Source: CAWEHT01 sp963808455 (GTDB taxonomy: Bacteria > Chloroflexota > Anaerolineae > CG2-30-64-16). From it: a DNA stretch of 9,403 bases. Of this stretch, positions 1 through 6,117 are shown in pieces. The stretch is from the NCBI GenBank assembly GCA_963808455.1, contig CAWEHT010000471.1, positions 1 to 9,403 on the forward strand, in the 5' to 3' direction. Under the pieces are notes generated by a model. It was not told the origin of the DNA, did no database searches, and saw only the letters and a list, made by a program, of their open reading frames with translations. Within the stretch, counting starts at the first letter, position 1; the number at the start of each line of letters is the position of its first letter. A program made the position numbers and the translations under genes.

Positions 1-89
1 TACTCTGCCAGGCCGGCCCCCAGCAAATTGAGCAACATCCCCAAATGCACGCGCATGGCCAGTCGCCCGCCACCCTTTCGCGATGTCAA

Positions 90-109
90 CGTGGCAACTC
101 GCTGCCACG
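90..109. repeat. Perfect 7-bp inverted repeat (hairpin)
   Basis: The arms CGTGGCA (90-96) and TGCCACG (103-109) are perfectly complementary around a 6-base loop. The site lies about 145 bases beyond the stop of the MazF-like gene and has no T-run on either strand, so a classic Rho-independent terminator is not supported. It could be a factor-dependent stop, an operator of an off-window gene, or chance. Apart from this I see no gene in 1-254. Confidence 0.3.
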
Positions 110-254
110 CAGTATAGCTTTGCTGCATCTACATTCGGCGCCGAGCGACATCGAGTCGTTCCCGTTCAAACTACGAGTTAGGCGTAAACGCCGAGACACC
201 GGCCCGATAGCCATCCGAAGAAGCTGCCGCTCTCGAAAGCGTGCCGAGTGTCAC

Positions 255-584
255 TCAACCGAGACCGAGCGCGATGGCCGGTGCCTGATCCAGCTCGGCC
301 ACTTTATCGGCAGAGAGTGTACCGACGTAATGCGCCAGCTTGGATTTTTCGATGCTCACCAAGGCGTCGCAGTGGATACTGGAGTCGCGCTTCAAGCCGT
401 CGTCCTGCCTGACTCGCACTTGCGTTGACAGCCCTGAGTAGACCGAATAGATGGGGGCATAGATCACGATGGAATACTTCGTAGCCTCGATCAGGGCTTG
501 CCTGCTCACGATCACGTAGACACGCCCCTCGCGCAGGTCGCTGGCAGATGCGCCCACCACGCGGTACAGCTGGCCGCGCTTCAT
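255..584 (-). CDS. MazF/PemK-family endoribonuclease toxin
   Basis: This is a 109-residue protein of the usual MazF/PemK length. The N-terminus (KRGQLYRV, then REGRVYVIVSRQ) has the pattern of this SH3-like barrel family. A central strand run (YSIVIYAPIYSV) and a C-terminal VGTLSADKVAELD segment are also typical. Family members cleave mRNA, usually in a sequence-specific way, when not bound by their antitoxin. The ATG overlaps the TGA of the upstream antitoxin gene by four bases (ATGA, 581-584), which fixes the start and implies translational coupling in one operon. No truncation is visible. The exact subfamily and the cleaved sequence cannot be read from the protein. The family assignment is confident; that it is active is inferred from its intact length. 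Confidence 0.85.
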   Translation of the reverse strand: MKRGQLYRVVGASASDLREGRVYVIVSRQALIEATKYSIVIYAPIYSVYSGLSTQVRVRQDDGLKRDSSIHCDALVSIEKSKLAHYVGTLSADKVAELDQAPAIALGLG

Positions 585-802
585 ATGTCGGCCTGGTCTA
601 GCAGAGCGTCTGCGGTTTCGGCGTTCAGGAGGTCGGCATATTGATTCAGTAGCTCGATATCCCGCTGATCACGCTCTTCACGGGCTTGTCTGCGCAGGCG
701 TTCCCACGCCGCCGCCTCAAGGAACTCAGACCGACTGCCCGGCTGAGCGTCAACCGCCGCCAACAAATCCTTGGAGGGAGATACCGAAGTGTTGATCTTC
801 AT
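581..802 (-). CDS. Ribbon-helix-helix antitoxin partner of MazF/PemK
   Basis: From the ATG at 802 this is a 73-residue protein. The N-terminus (MKINTSVSPSKDLLAAVD) fits the beta strand and first helix of ribbon-helix-helix antitoxins. SRSEFLEAAAWERLRRQ then resembles the second helix of the fold. The charged C-terminal half (REERDQRDIELLNQYADLLN) is the part that would wrap the toxin. Longer in-frame starts up to 850 exist, but they would put the N-terminus upstream of the visible promoter (810-838) and add residues outside the fold, so I chose 802. It is the first gene of the operon and overlaps the toxin gene by four bases. Such antitoxins normally repress their own promoter; that this one binds the dyad at 811-824 is inferred. 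Confidence 0.8.
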   Translation of the reverse strand: MKINTSVSPSKDLLAAVDAQPGSRSEFLEAAAWERLRRQAREERDQRDIELLNQYADLLNAETADALLDQADI

Positions 803-809
803 ACCTACT

Positions 810-838
810 ATGTTACCACTAACAGGAGTACCTGTCAT
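810..838 (-). promoter_or_regulatory. Promoter of the toxin-antitoxin operon with overlapping dyad
   Basis: Read leftwards, ATGACA (838-833, 5 of 6 matches to the -35 consensus) is followed after 17 bases by TAACAT (815-810, 4 of 6 matches to the -10). A perfect dyad TGTTA-N4-TAACA at 811-824 covers the -10 and part of the spacer, as expected for an autorepressing antitoxin. Only seven bases separate the -10 from the ATG at 802. Transcription would therefore begin at or next to the start codon, suggesting a leaderless mRNA. No clear Shine-Dalgarno sequence fits. The boxes are seen; their function is inferred. Confidence 0.5.
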
Positions 839-1078
839 CGGGAGGCGCAAGCCAAAGACCGCCCCGGCGGAGCGGCCCTGAGTGTGACATTGCGGCGAGC
901 GGTGCGAGCCTCAGCGGTCCTGCCACTGCCCCTTACCTGGCGGCCTATGAGAGCGATGACGGGTTGATCGCATGGAATCCGCCAGCGCCGCGCCGAGGAC
1001 CTGTTCGCTGCCAAGGTCGCACGGGAAACGCATGTTTCTCTGACACTTCGAGCCCCGAAGCGGCTGGAAGTCTACGAT

Positions 1079-1402
1079 CTAGTCGTGCTCTTGCTCGCTG
1101 GCCGGGGTCACGAAGGCGGCCAACAGTTGCCCCAAACTGTTCACCGCCAGGTGCACTTTGGAAGCCCTTTCTTTCTTGTGCCCATCGTAACCGGCGCGTT
1201 CGCCACTTCCAGGGCTCGATTGCAAGGTGCGGGCGTCAAAAATGGCGGCGCAGGGTTACGGGTTGCGCCCGGCGATCTCGCGCAACAGGGCCCAGAGGGC
1301 ACCCCGCAGGTCGTGGTCGTATACGATGTCCTCGAAAATCCTTGCCTTGAGCCGGCGCTGTGTCTGCTGGTAGACGGTATACCAGGAAGGTAGGCCCGGG
1401 AG
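1079..1402 (-). pseudogene. IS5-family transposase remnant
   Basis: In one reading frame the minus strand encodes PSWYTVYQQTQRRLKARIFE, then an arginine-rich stretch ending GRNP. A TAA stop follows (1258-1256). The same frame then resumes with AAIFDARTLQSSPGSGERAG and YDGHKKERASKVHLAVNSLG, and ends in TAG (1081-1079). This matches the segment of IS5-type DDE transposases around the first catalytic Asp (FDAR) and the GYDGxKKxKGxKxHxxVDTLG signature. Relatives have Gln where the TAA stands, so a single C-to-T change could explain it. About the first 60 residues and the region with the other two catalytic residues are missing, and I saw no terminal inverted repeats. It is a dead fragment beside the orphan Rhs piece. 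Confidence 0.75.
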
Positions 1403-1520
1403 CGACAAATGGCCCGGAGGGGGTCTGCGTTGGCGGTGCCCAGCTGAATCCCAACGTGGAAATTGGTGCGATTGTGGGGAGGCGCACCAAAGTGTCCGGT
1501 GACGTGTGGCTCGAGATGGG

Positions 1521-1779
1521 GGAGCCTCCGCCATAGTCGCCATTCCCGTCCACGTCCAATCCGCAGGATGCGTCGCATTCCATGCGGCCTGTGGGGTCAG
1601 TATACCGCAGCGGGTTGCTGAGCACGTAACTGTAGCCGTTCAGACCTTGCGGCTCCGCGAGCTCCGGTACAATGGTGTCGGGCTGCAGCAACTGGTCAAT
1701 ATAAGGGTCGTACCGGCGGGCGCCCATCTGGTAGAAGCCTGTGCCGTCGAGCTTCTGGCCCCCGTGTAGTCGAAGTCGA
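1521..1779 (-). pseudogene. Orphan Rhs core/tip fragment
   Basis: The minus strand encodes GQKLDGTGFYQMGARRYDPY, a degenerate middle, and NPLRYTDPTG followed by MECDASCGLD. This is the hallmark end of the Rhs-associated core. Over 76 residues I count 61 identities to the matching part of the large Rhs gene at 4764-6117. At the DNA level, 1701-1760 differs from 5682-5741 at only two positions. The upstream YD-repeat part is absent: the homology begins within a few bases of the antitoxin stop at 1783, and a small insertion near 1762 breaks the frame. After a short GGGS stretch the sequence no longer resembles the main gene's tip. From 1403 to 1520 I recognise nothing before the transposase remnant. 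It is best read as a displaced Rhs tip. Confidence 0.8.
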
Positions 1780-1782
1780 GGG

Positions 1783-2004
1783 TCAGCCAGCGGGGTCATC
1801 CTCGCCCGCACGGAAGACCTCGTCGAAGAAGGCCTCCGGCTCCAGACCGGACTGCCATTGGCGATGGCGCCGCACCGCGTCCGATCGACGCTCACGTGGC
1901 AAGGTTAGAAAGCGCATTGTCTCAACCGGCCCGAGCTCCGACATGAGTGCTTCTATGGCGCGGCGAATCATTTTGTCTTCGGGCAAGTACGATGGTGTTT
2001 TCAA
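1783..2004 (-). CDS. Small antitoxin-like partner of the PIN toxin
   Basis: The predicted 73-residue protein starts at TTG (2004-2002). This start is supported by AAGGAG eight bases upstream and by a four-base TTGA overlap with the stop of the PIN gene. The body (MIRRAIEALMSELGPVETMR, FLTLPRERR, RRHRQWQ, then FFDEVF) resembles a family of short uncharacterised proteins commonly found beside PIN-domain genes in Chloroflexota and Cyanobacteria. That comparison is from memory and was not searched. Tight coupling to the toxin suggests it is the antitoxin, though the order (toxin first) is the reverse of most VapBC pairs. No DNA-binding fold is obvious. The last residues run almost directly into the orphan Rhs fragment, so its C-terminus may have been altered at that junction. 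Confidence 0.65.
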   Translation of the reverse strand: MKTPSYLPEDKMIRRAIEALMSELGPVETMRFLTLPRERRSDAVRRHRQWQSGLEPEAFFDEVFRAGEDDPAG

Positions 2005-2438
2005 CGCAAGTTCTCCTTGTCGCAGTTGAGCAGCGGACTGCCGCACCAAACCCTTGGTTCTACCCGCCGGCACCGTTTCAGCAATCGATCGTCGCAAGTC
2101 ACGAAGTCGGCTTCAGTCGCCTCCGCAAATGCCAAATGGGCTGCATCGGCAGGGCCAAGGCCGGCCCGAACCAGGACTTCCGCCCGCCCGCGGACCGCAA
2201 CACGATCAAGTGAGACGGAACGGCCGATCTGCTTGAGCAGCAACAACAGTTGTTCGCGTTCCTCCACGTCGCGGATGGCAGCGATTTCGATCTGGTGGAC
2301 GGGAGAGGCGATCAGGGCGATTCGCCCTGCACGGGCGTGGTTCAAGAGCAAGAGAACAGCATCGGTCTCCAGCCGAATGCGAAACTGCGCCTGATCATCA
2401 AACGGCCTGCAAAGGGCGTAAACATCGACGTAAACGCA
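2001..2438 (-). CDS. PIN-domain ribonuclease toxin (VapC-like)
   Basis: The open frame encodes VYVDVYALCRPFDDQ near the N-terminus, RIRLETDAVLLLL in helix two, then GPADAAHLAFAEA and TEADFVTCDDRLLKR. These carry the acidic residues of PIN nucleases: the Asp in YVDV, the Glu in RLETD, the Asp in PADAAH and the Asp in CDD. PIN toxins cleave RNA using Mg2+ or Mn2+. The frame has no ATG, GTG or TTG before the first catalytic Asp, and a stop lies at 2483-2481. A GTG sits one base out of frame at 2439, where the start would be expected. The only clean start (TTG at 2351) would delete the first catalytic Asp. So there is either a small indel at the 5' end or an unusual start. It overlaps the antitoxin-like gene by four bases. 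Confidence 0.7.
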   Translation of the reverse strand, partial: CVYVDVYALCRPFDDQAQFRIRLETDAVLLLLNHARAGRIALIASPVHQIEIAAIRDVEEREQLLLLLKQIGRSVSLDRVAVRGRAEVLVRAGLGPADAAHLAFAEATEADFVTCDDRLLKRCRRVEPRVWCGSPLLNCDKENLR

Positions 2439-2480
2439 CCGCGGGCTGGCTTGGCACGTCCTGGCCTCCAGCCTGCCATT

Positions 2481-2633
2481 TTACCACAACCAGCTACCAG
2501 GCGGCATGGCACCAAGCGGTTCGGGAAAGGCATCTGCAAGAAGGTTCTGGCCGGCCCACTCGGAGAGCAACTCGAGCGCCGCAGCCGGGGACGGTGTAGG
2601 GGAGGCCGGGTCATGCGGTCCTGCCTCTCGCAC
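2481..2633 (-). CDS. Possible small protein upstream of the PIN gene
   Basis: A GTG-started frame encodes 50 residues ending with AALELLSEWAGQNLLADAFP and then EPLGAMPPGSW. The second half would form an amphipathic helix followed by a Pro/Gly-rich end, a shape seen in some small antitoxins. It ends 42 bases before the conserved PIN sequence, and in the same frame. I do not recognise the family and see no convincing ribosome binding site. It may be a genuine small antitoxin, a leftover of a longer PIN N-terminal region, or a chance frame. Confidence 0.3.
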   Translation of the reverse strand: MREAGPHDPASPTPSPAAALELLSEWAGQNLLADAFPEPLGAMPPGSWLW

Positions 2634-2879
2634 CTGACGAAACTACACTGTCCCAGAATGCGATAAACTCACGTGGTGCCCTCCGCGAGTGCTGGCCTTT
2701 TGCCGCGCAGCTCACCAACCCACGACGGGGCCCCCCGACGCATCTCCCGCGGGTCACCCTCACCGCGGATGCTCCTATACGTCGTCACGTCGTCGGGCCG
2801 TAACTGCCGTAATTGACATCCGCTCGCGGCGCGACTTCGAGAGGCGCCTGATGGGCAGCCCAGGCGCGCCGGCCAACAC
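2634..2879. other. Stretch with no recognised gene
   Basis: Both strands show only short frames with no recognisable protein similarity, no clear promoter and no terminator. It separates the Zn-ribbon-like gene from the PIN toxin region and may hold the latter's promoter, which I could not identify. Confidence 0.4.
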
Positions 2880-3107
2880 CTACCCGAAAAGGAAGGCTCT
2901 CATCAGGTTCGGGTGCCTGGCGCCAAAGCGGCCGTAGTCAACATCGATCTCGATGTTGTGGCACGAGCACTGTAAATTGTCCCTCGGGAGGGAGGGCAGG
3001 ATGTCGCCGCAGCGTAGGCACTCGTAGTGGAGGTTTGGGGCCACCGGCCAGCCCCCCTTCCCCGACACCTCGATGTAGGTCCGACGCTCCTCTGGGTAGG
3101 TGTTCAT
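2880..3107 (-). CDS. Small Zn-ribbon-like protein of unknown function
   Basis: From the ATG at 3107 this is a 75-residue protein. GAGG lies five bases before the ATG, which favours it over the in-frame TTG at 3149. A CxxCGDILPSLP motif and a later CSCHNIEIDVDYGR motif provide four Cys in a pattern fitting one zinc site. The CGxxLPSxPxD...CxCxNIxIDxDxGR layout matches a recurring family of small uncharacterised proteins that I recall but cannot name. It is followed by 246 gene-free bases, and it lies 270 bases downstream of the lipoprotein gene in the same direction. In polymorphic-toxin loci, small genes in this position can be immunity genes, but nothing here proves that role. Confidence 0.65.
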   Translation of the reverse strand: MNTYPEERRTYIEVSGKGGWPVAPNLHYECLRCGDILPSLPRDNLQCSCHNIEIDVDYGRFGARHPNLMRAFLFG

Positions 3108-3339
3108 ATCGCCTCGGTCAGGGAGCGGGCTGTAGATATCCAGTCTCAAGCAGGGAGCTGACGCTGCCCGGCAAATGGTATTGCATCCCGCCTCACGGCC
3201 GGTTGAACCAAGCGGCCACCGGGCCGGCCTTCCTCATGCTGGCAAGCCCTAAAAGGACGGTCCATCTCTGGCGCGCGATAGCGTCAGGTCGCCCACGGCA
3301 GAGCTGGTTGCGCGCTGCCCGCAAGGAGGCGCGTCCGCC

Positions 3340-3357
3340 TGCGGCGTTATTGCCGCA
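3340..3357 (-). terminator. Possible hairpin after the lipoprotein gene
   Basis: TGCGGC and GCCGCA form a perfect 6-bp stem with a 6-base loop, 20 bases beyond the lipoprotein stop codon. No T-run follows on the minus strand, so termination is only suggested by position. Otherwise 3108-3377 shows no gene that I can support. Confidence 0.3.
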
Positions 3358-3377
3358 CCTGCCGCGCCCTGGCAGCC

Positions 3378-4745
3378 CTACCAGACCGGTTGTGGGCCGA
3401 GGCCGCCGACGGAAACCAGCTTGCTCAGCCCGGACCCTTGCAGGCGGAAAATTGAGATCCAGTATGCCTGGCGCGAACTGTCGCGCACGGCCAGAAGGAG
3501 CGCATCCCCCCGCGGCGACCAGGTCGAGCTGGTCGGCGGAGCCGCATCCTGGTCGAACAACATCGAGGACAAGCCGCTCGCCGTGTCGTAGAGCCAGATA
3601 CGAGAGGCGCGGTTAACTCTTCCTCGGTGCACCAGCTTTTTGCCGTCGGGAGCCCAAGCTAGACCGTCGATTGTCCCGTCTGCCAGCTGCCGTCGCTGTT
3701 TTGTAGCGACGTTGACCAGGTAGGGCCCCTCCTGCTCGGGCTCCGACCCGCCCTGGCTGTAGACCGCCACGGCAACTTGATCCCCGGCGGGCTGCCAGGC
3801 CACCGCCTCGAAGACCAGCACGTCGCTCTCCCAAAGGCTGCTCAACCGGCCGCTGCTGAGCGCCAGGGTAGCCAGCTCGCTGCGGACGCCCGGGTTCGCC
3901 ACCACCATCATTGTACCGTCCGGCGACCAGTCGAAGAATGCGCCGCCGCTTTGGGTGACGGTCTGCGTCTGGCCGGTGCGCAGCTGGTAGACCTGGATTT
4001 GCGCCTGGCCGGGAGCCCCTCCCTCCCCGAACACCTCATGCTGATAGCCCAGGCGGCTGCCATCCGGCGACCAGCGCGGGTCGTCCACTACCTCCTGGTA
4101 CCCCGTCGTCGCGGCAATGGTGATCGCCTGCGAGCTGTTGGCCGGCAGCAGCACGACGGCGGAGCTGGCCAGGCTGCTCGCGTGCGGAGCCACCCAGACG
4201 AGGGCGGTGAAGGCCAGCGCGCTACCACGCGGCGAGGCGGTTAAATCTTGGACTTCTGAGGCGCCCGTCTGCCCGGTCACCACCGGCGCCACAGCCTGCG
4301 TTGTCAGGTTCAGGTGCCAAATCGCCGCCGGAGTCGGGACGTTGTCGGACACGTAGAAAGCCACTGCCCGGCCAAATTGCCAGGGTGCCGGGGTCGGCGT
4401 TGCGGGCGCGACGGAGGGGGCAGGCGTTAGGGCCGGCGCGGCGGCGGCGGCCGCTCGCGACGCTGCGACGGACGGCAACGCCGGGGCAGGCTGCGGAGGG
4501 GCCGTGGGCAAAACCGGCGCAGCGGGGGTCGACGTGGCGCCCGTGGGGGCCGTGGCAGCCGTGCCTGCGGCCAGCGTCGAGGCGGCGGATGGCGTTGCCC
4601 TGGCGGGTGAGGGGCCTGGCGTCGATCCGCCTGCGCCGCCTGCGCAGGCAGCCGTCAATACAGCAAACACGGCCAACAGCAAAGACGCGAGCCATACCGC
4701 CGCCCTGTGCGGCCGCACGCCCAACGCAGGCTTGAGATCAGACAT
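3378..4745 (-). CDS. Exported lipoprotein with TolB/PD40-like beta-propeller
   Basis: This is a 455-residue protein. A basic N-terminus (RPHR) is followed by a hydrophobic segment (residues 17-33) ending in LTAAC, a plausible lipoprotein signal with Cys34 as the lipidated residue. Residues 35-121 are an Ala/Pro/Thr-rich linker. From about 125 on there are repeats of the type WSPDG, WSPDG, WQPAGD, WAPDGK and WSPRGD, typical of PD40/TolB-like propellers that bind proteins or ligands outside the membrane. AAGGAA sits six bases before the ATG. The start lies 18 bases after the Rhs stop, so the two would be co-transcribed. It could be an immunity or anchoring partner of the hydrolase-tipped Rhs protein, or an unrelated surface lipoprotein. 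The domain assignment is firm; the role is inferred. Confidence 0.8.
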   Translation of the reverse strand: MSDLKPALGVRPHRAAVWLASLLLAVFAVLTAACAGGAGGSTPGPSPARATPSAASTLAAGTAATAPTGATSTPAAPVLPTAPPQPAPALPSVAASRAAAAAAPALTPAPSVAPATPTPAPWQFGRAVAFYVSDNVPTPAAIWHLNLTTQAVAPVVTGQTGASEVQDLTASPRGSALAFTALVWVAPHASSLASSAVVLLPANSSQAITIAATTGYQEVVDDPRWSPDGSRLGYQHEVFGEGGAPGQAQIQVYQLRTGQTQTVTQSGGAFFDWSPDGTMMVVANPGVRSELATLALSSGRLSSLWESDVLVFEAVAWQPAGDQVAVAVYSQGGSEPEQEGPYLVNVATKQRRQLADGTIDGLAWAPDGKKLVHRGRVNRASRIWLYDTASGLSSMLFDQDAAPPTSSTWSPRGDALLLAVRDSSRQAYWISIFRLQGSGLSKLVSVGGLGPQPVW

Positions 4746-4763
4746 GGGATATTCCTTCCTGGC

Positions 4764-6117
4764 TTACCACGGCGCAGTCCAGGGCCAGGTCCTGCTGGAG
4801 CCCGGATCCTGGAAGAAGTTTTGCTTCCCGTAGACCGTCCCCACTGCACCCACCGGCAATGGTGCGCCGATGCTACGGACGCTATCTATCGCGTTCGGCC
4901 CGGTCTCGTCTTTGGGCTGTAGTGCGTCGCTGCCACTCCGCATCGCGTCGTACATCGGTTTGGCAAGGGTATCATAGATCGTGTGGAAGTCGTTGATGCC
5001 GGTTGGGTCGGTAGTCGGATCCATGGTCGGGGCTGTGTTCCCGCTCAAGGGCGGGGTGTTCCCTGGGTCTTTCGTCAAGGGGTTGAACTCGGAATACTGG
5101 CCGTACCTGAGGATCTGGGCGGTTACCGAATTCCCGTACTTGACGAAATTCTCGGCTGCGCGCACGAGCACCGAGCCCGCGAGTTCCTCCTGCCCTTGCA
5201 TGGATTCTCTCCCGGCTTCGCCGAAGATGACGCGCGCCAGCAGGACTGCCGCCGGCTCGTCGGAAAGGTCTGTGTAGTTCGTGGCCACCATCCATTGGTT
5301 GATGCTGGGCATGTATCCGATTCCGTGCTGGTAGTCGCCGTCGTCCCCCAGCCCAAAATAACCTCCGCCGCCTCCGCTGTAGCCCTCGCCCCCATCCCCG
5401 CTGTCGTACCCGCCGCCCCCGCTGTAGTCTACAGCAGCCCCGCCGTCGCCCCCACCGCCGGACCCGGTGTAATACCCATCGCCCCCGCCGTCGTCCCCAC
5501 CACCGTCCCCCGTGTAGTTCCCGTCGCCGTCCGTGTCCAACCCGCAAGATGCGTCGCACTCCATGTGGCCCGTGGGGTCAGTATACCGCAGGGGATTGTT
5601 GCCCACGTAACTGTAAGGGTTCAAGCTTTGGGGATTGGTCAAGTCTGGTACAATGGTATCCGGCTGGATCCATTGGTCAAGATAAGGGTCGTACCAGCGG
5701 GCGCCCATCTGGTAGAAGCCCGTGCCGTCGAGCTTCTGGCCGGTGTAGTCGTAGTCGGTGGGCAGCTGGCCGACCGTGCCGTAGCGGTCGTTGCCGTAGG
5801 CGTCGTAGCGCGCCGCGCTGCCCGCCAGGGCGCCGCTGGCGTCCGTGGCCACCAGCGTGCTGCCGAGGTGGTCGGCATGCAGGTAGTACAGGTTGTCCAC
5901 CAGATACGGCGGGGCCTGGATCAACGCCGGCAGCGCTTCCGCCACCCGCTGGCTGCCGAAGTAGTAGTACTTGGTCACGCTGAGCGCCTGGCCGGCGCCA
6001 AGCTGTACCTCGTAATGCGGCCCGACGTAGAAGGTGTAGCTGGCGCTGCTGCCGCTGCCCACGATCTTTTCGGCCCACTGGCCGTCGGCGTCATAGGCGT
6101 AGTGCTCGCTGGACAGC
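4764..6117 (-). pseudogene. Rhs C-terminal segment with SleB-like cell-wall hydrolase tip
   Basis: This frame continues the Rhs gene after the frameshift near 6112. It encodes YD-repeat core (SSEHYAYDADGQ, HADHLGSTLVATD, RYDAYGN), then GFYQMGARWYDPYLDQWIQP and the core end NPLRYTDPTG. A Gly/Asp/Tyr-rich linker follows (about 5346-5528). The tip from about 5264 reads AAVLLARVIFGEAGRESMQG, then GSVLVRA and the later VYGKQNFF. This fits the Hydrolase_2/SleB-CwlJ family, in which the Glu of GEA acts in peptidoglycan cleavage and a hydrophobic FY/FF lies near the end. As counted from the ATG at 6062, that Glu is residue 282. A tip of this kind would make the protein a wall-attacking or wall-remodelling Rhs. 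This segment is intact to its stop. It is labelled a pseudogene because the gene as a whole is broken. Confidence 0.8.

Noticed and set aside
1..56. Possible start of a leftward gene (ATG at 56) running off the left edge
   Set aside because: Only about 18 residues are visible, they are hydrophobic and unrecognised, and there is no good ribosome binding site.
964..1393. Plus-strand frames over the transposase remnant
   Set aside because: They are antisense to the clear IS5-type signature and show no similarity of their own.
2342..2614. Minus-strand frame of 90 codons overlapping the PIN N-terminus
   Set aside because: It is in a different frame from the conserved PIN residues and has no recognisable features.
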